Shown in pieces: positions 32,067 to 32,828 of a stretch of DNA of 32,828 nt. The stretch comes from Bacillota bacterium (GTDB lineage: Bacteria; Bacillota_I; Bacilli_A; RF39; UBA660). The translations under genes and the position numbers were made by a program. Positions within the stretch are counted from its first letter, which is position 1, and every line of letters begins with the position of its first letter. A model generated the notes under the pieces. That model searched no databases. It saw only the letters and a list, made by a program, of their open reading frames with translations, and was not told where the DNA came from. The stretch lies in the NCBI GenBank assembly GCA_003524085.1, contig DOEC01000024.1:1-32828 (forward strand). Direction: 5' to 3'.

Positions 32067-32093
32067 CTAGTTTTACACGAATTTTTAATTTTA

Positions 32094-32828
32094 CTAATCA
32101 CTTAAATACTTATCTCTAATACTAGTATTACACATAACAAAATATCCTTTATAACTAACATAACTCTTATTATACATATCTATATCATACACTCTCAAAT
32201 TCTTAAGCTTTTTATTAACTCTTTTAATAGTATCACTTCTATACCTAATAACCATTCCTTTACTGACTTTAAAATTATAACCCAAAAAATTTATACCTTC
32301 CTTTAGTTTATATATTCCACTTTTCTTATTAACAACTAAATCAAATGAACTAATGTACTCACTTACCTTACTAAAAATACTCTTTAACTTCTCTTTATCT
32401 GTATCCATTATAACTAAATCATCCATATACCTAACATAGTACTTACACCCAAGACTCTCTTTAATAAAATGATCAACCTTATTTAAATAAAAAACAGCAA
32501 GTATTTGACTACTATAATTACCAATAGGCAATCCATACCCACTTTTATATATAGGAATACTATCAAGTTCACTATATAACTTTTTCTTTTCAAACTCACT
32601 AATATTCTTTTTACTCACTCTAAACTTTTCATTACTAACTACTCTTCTAATCTCATTATTAACATGCCCTGAGTTAGTACTATCTAAAATATAAGAAAGA
32701 AAACTAATTACTTCTTTATCCTTAATCTTCTCTTTAACCATATCTAAAAGCATTTCATGATTAATATTATAAAAATACTTACTAATATCTATCTTCAAAA
32801 CATATATATCCTTACTCTTATACATTAA
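32094..32828 (-). CDS. Reverse transcriptase with DGR-like [ILV]GxxxSQ motif, 5' end outside the window
   Basis: The frame is open to the right edge; 243 residues are visible from an internal Met at 32825. In order, counted from that Met: motif A 'VLKIDISKYFYNINHE' (9-24, Asp13), a lysine-rich insert (about 50-95), motif B 'GLPIGNYSSQ' (98-107), motif C 'YVRYMDDLVI' (130-139; YMDD codes at 32429-32418), motif D and 'FLGYNFKV' (180-187), then a thumb-like tail ending 'YKGYFVMCNT'. Group II intron and retron enzymes usually have QGxxxSP at motif B; IGNxxSQ is typical of diversity-generating retroelements and related unknown-group enzymes. No maturase or HNH domain follows. Partners would lie to the right. 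Confidence 0.88.
   Translation of the reverse strand, partial: LMYKSKDIYVLKIDISKYFYNINHEMLLDMVKEKIKDKEVISFLSYILDSTNSGHVNNEIRRVVSNEKFRVSKKNISEFEKKKLYSELDSIPIYKSGYGLPIGNYSSQILAVFYLNKVDHFIKESLGCKYYVRYMDDLVIMDTDKEKLKSIFSKVSEYISSFDLVVNKKSGIYKLKEGINFLGYNFKVSKGMVIRYRSDTIKRVNKKLKNLRVYDIDMYNKSYVSYKGYFVMCNTSIRDKYLSD

Noticed and set aside
32020..32093. DGR template repeat between the reverse transcriptase and sepF
   Set aside because: The gap is about 75 bp and is filled by the sepF promoter; no copy of it is seen elsewhere in the window.
1..32828. CRISPR array, insertion sequence or rRNA
   Set aside because: I saw no regularly spaced repeats, no transposase frame with terminal repeats and no rRNA sequence.

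Overview
The window is strongly AT-rich DNA that uses the standard code (TGA is a stop, for example in prsA and the kilA-N gene). It carries peptidoglycan and division genes (ftsW/rodA type, sepF, divIVA), the MEP-pathway enzyme Dxs, an aspS T-box and a tiny YjcZ-type protein. The SMC is only 979 aa, close to the length I recall for mycoplasma SMC (P115). Together these suggest a walled low-GC Bacillota, probably a Bacilli lineage near the root of the Mollicutes (gut RF39-like or Erysipelotrichia-like). That placement is inference.

Layout. 1-6.6 kb, minus strand: the 5' end of an unknown gene with a nine-base G tract, prsA-like foldase, rnhB, dxs, smc, rnc. 7.4-8.4 kb, plus strand: yidD overlapping a TroA-family lipoprotein that has lost its histidine ligands. 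8.4-11.2 kb, minus: ruvB, ruvA, ftsW-like. 11.2-11.7 kb: a decayed inverted copy of part of the lipoprotein gene, then a yjcZ-like gene. 11.9-13.5 kb, minus: folA and a long thyA. 13.6-14.7 kb, plus: def and a membrane-anchored unknown. 14.7-15.3 kb, minus: an unknown helical protein behind a consensus promoter enclosed by an 11-bp perfect inverted repeat. 15.4-18.8 kb, minus: rbgA behind a degraded mobile island (kilA-N gene, broken rhuM, serine-recombinase remnant, broken dinD). 19.1-21.7 kb, minus: a DUF1835/DUF3658-like gene, a MazG-like gene, a nucleotide-sugar-type gene, lepB and rplS with a structured leader. 21.8-23.8 kb, plus: SDR oxidoreductase and an aluminium-resistance/methionine gamma-lyase-like PLP enzyme. 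23.85-23.96 kb, minus: a candidate small RNA with its own promoter and terminator. 24-29.3 kb, minus: aspS with T-box, a large membrane protein paired with an unusual LemA, a small unknown gene and tRNA-Arg(CCT). 29.5-30.2 kb, plus: a DinJ/YafQ toxin-antitoxin pair. 30.3-32.8 kb, minus: mscS, divIVA, sepF and the 3' part of a reverse transcriptase with a DGR-like [ILV]GxxxSQ motif, cut by the right edge.

The housekeeping genes are tightly packed. Most isolated units have a near-consensus vegetative promoter with 17-18 bp spacing, often with an extended TGn -10. Stop codons repeatedly lie inside or at the edge of the terminator hairpin, and convergent genes share one hairpin that holds both stops. 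Accessory material is limited to the 16.3-18.8 kb island, the toxin-antitoxin pair and the right-edge reverse transcriptase. The best candidates for new biology are the reverse transcriptase, the 23.9-kb small RNA, the palindrome-controlled gene at 14.7 kb, the G-tract gene at the left edge and the LemA protein with an 11-residue repeat stalk.
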